6,368 bases of DNA from Clostridiales bacterium. GTDB lineage: Bacteria > Bacillota > Clostridia > Oscillospirales > CAG-272. Shown one piece after another: positions 6,346 through 6,368 of the stretch. Numbering within the stretch: position 1 is the first letter of the stretch; each line of letters begins with the position of its first letter. The stretch lies in NCBI GenBank assembly GCA_018370615.1, contig JAGZAC010000098.1, positions 1-6,368 of the forward strand. Reading direction: 5' to 3'. The notes under the pieces are model-generated. The model was not told the origin of the DNA. It worked only from the letters and a program-made list of their open reading frames with translations, and did not search any database. The translations under genes were made by a program, and so were the position numbers.

Positions 6346-6368
6346 TAAAAAGTGCAGCGCAGATACGC
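6346..6368 (-). terminator. Possible second half of a terminator of an upstream minus-strand gene (cut by window edge)
   Basis: The minus strand begins GCGTATCTGCGCTGCAC and then TTTTT, the look of the GC-rich 3' arm and T-run of an intrinsic terminator. The matching 5' arm would lie beyond 6368, so the hairpin cannot be verified. If real, it ends transcription of the preceding gene just before the Shango promoter. Confidence 0.25.

Overview
The window suggests a spore-forming Firmicute of the class Clostridia, perhaps a Lachnospiraceae-like gut anaerobe. The evidence is the start of the spoIIIA operon (spoIIIAA and the first codons of spoIIIAB), AGGA-type ribosome binding sites, a TATAAT promoter and roughly 50% GC. 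The family-level placement is a guess. All five genes lie on the minus strand, so the window is transcribed from its right end (6368) to its left end (1).

Right to middle (about 6324 to 1075) is a three-gene operon. A SigA-type promoter with an extended -10 leads into a TerB_N/TerB_C protein. This is followed, with a one-base TGATG overlap, by a BrxD-like P-loop ATPase, and then after 2 bases by an Lhr-like superfamily II helicase. A strong intrinsic terminator closes the operon. TerB-domain protein, BrxC/BrxD-family ATPase and DEAD/DEAH helicase, in this order, match the anti-phage system Shango (sngA, sngB, sngC). All three look intact: Walker A and B motifs are present in the ATPase, and all major SF2 helicase motifs are present in the helicase. 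The likely role is recognition or processing of phage DNA by an ATP-driven complex. The trigger and mechanism cannot be read from the sequence.

Left (957 to 1) is the beginning of the sporulation operon: spoIIIAA, the secretion-type ATPase of the mother-cell SpoIIIA-SpoIIQ channel, overlapping by 7 bases the start of spoIIIAB, which runs off the window. The 189-base gap between the two operons holds the Shango terminator and a plausible SigE promoter for spoIIIAA, so the two units appear to be transcribed independently.

The main result is a complete, apparently functional Shango-type defence operon placed directly upstream of a core sporulation locus. The system type is known, so this is not a wholly new system. 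Its setting, the lack of a recognisable central TerB core in SngA, a LexA-like palindrome near the start site and the unusual translational coupling deserve attention. I saw no tRNA, rRNA, CRISPR array, insertion sequence, integrase or attachment-site duplication.
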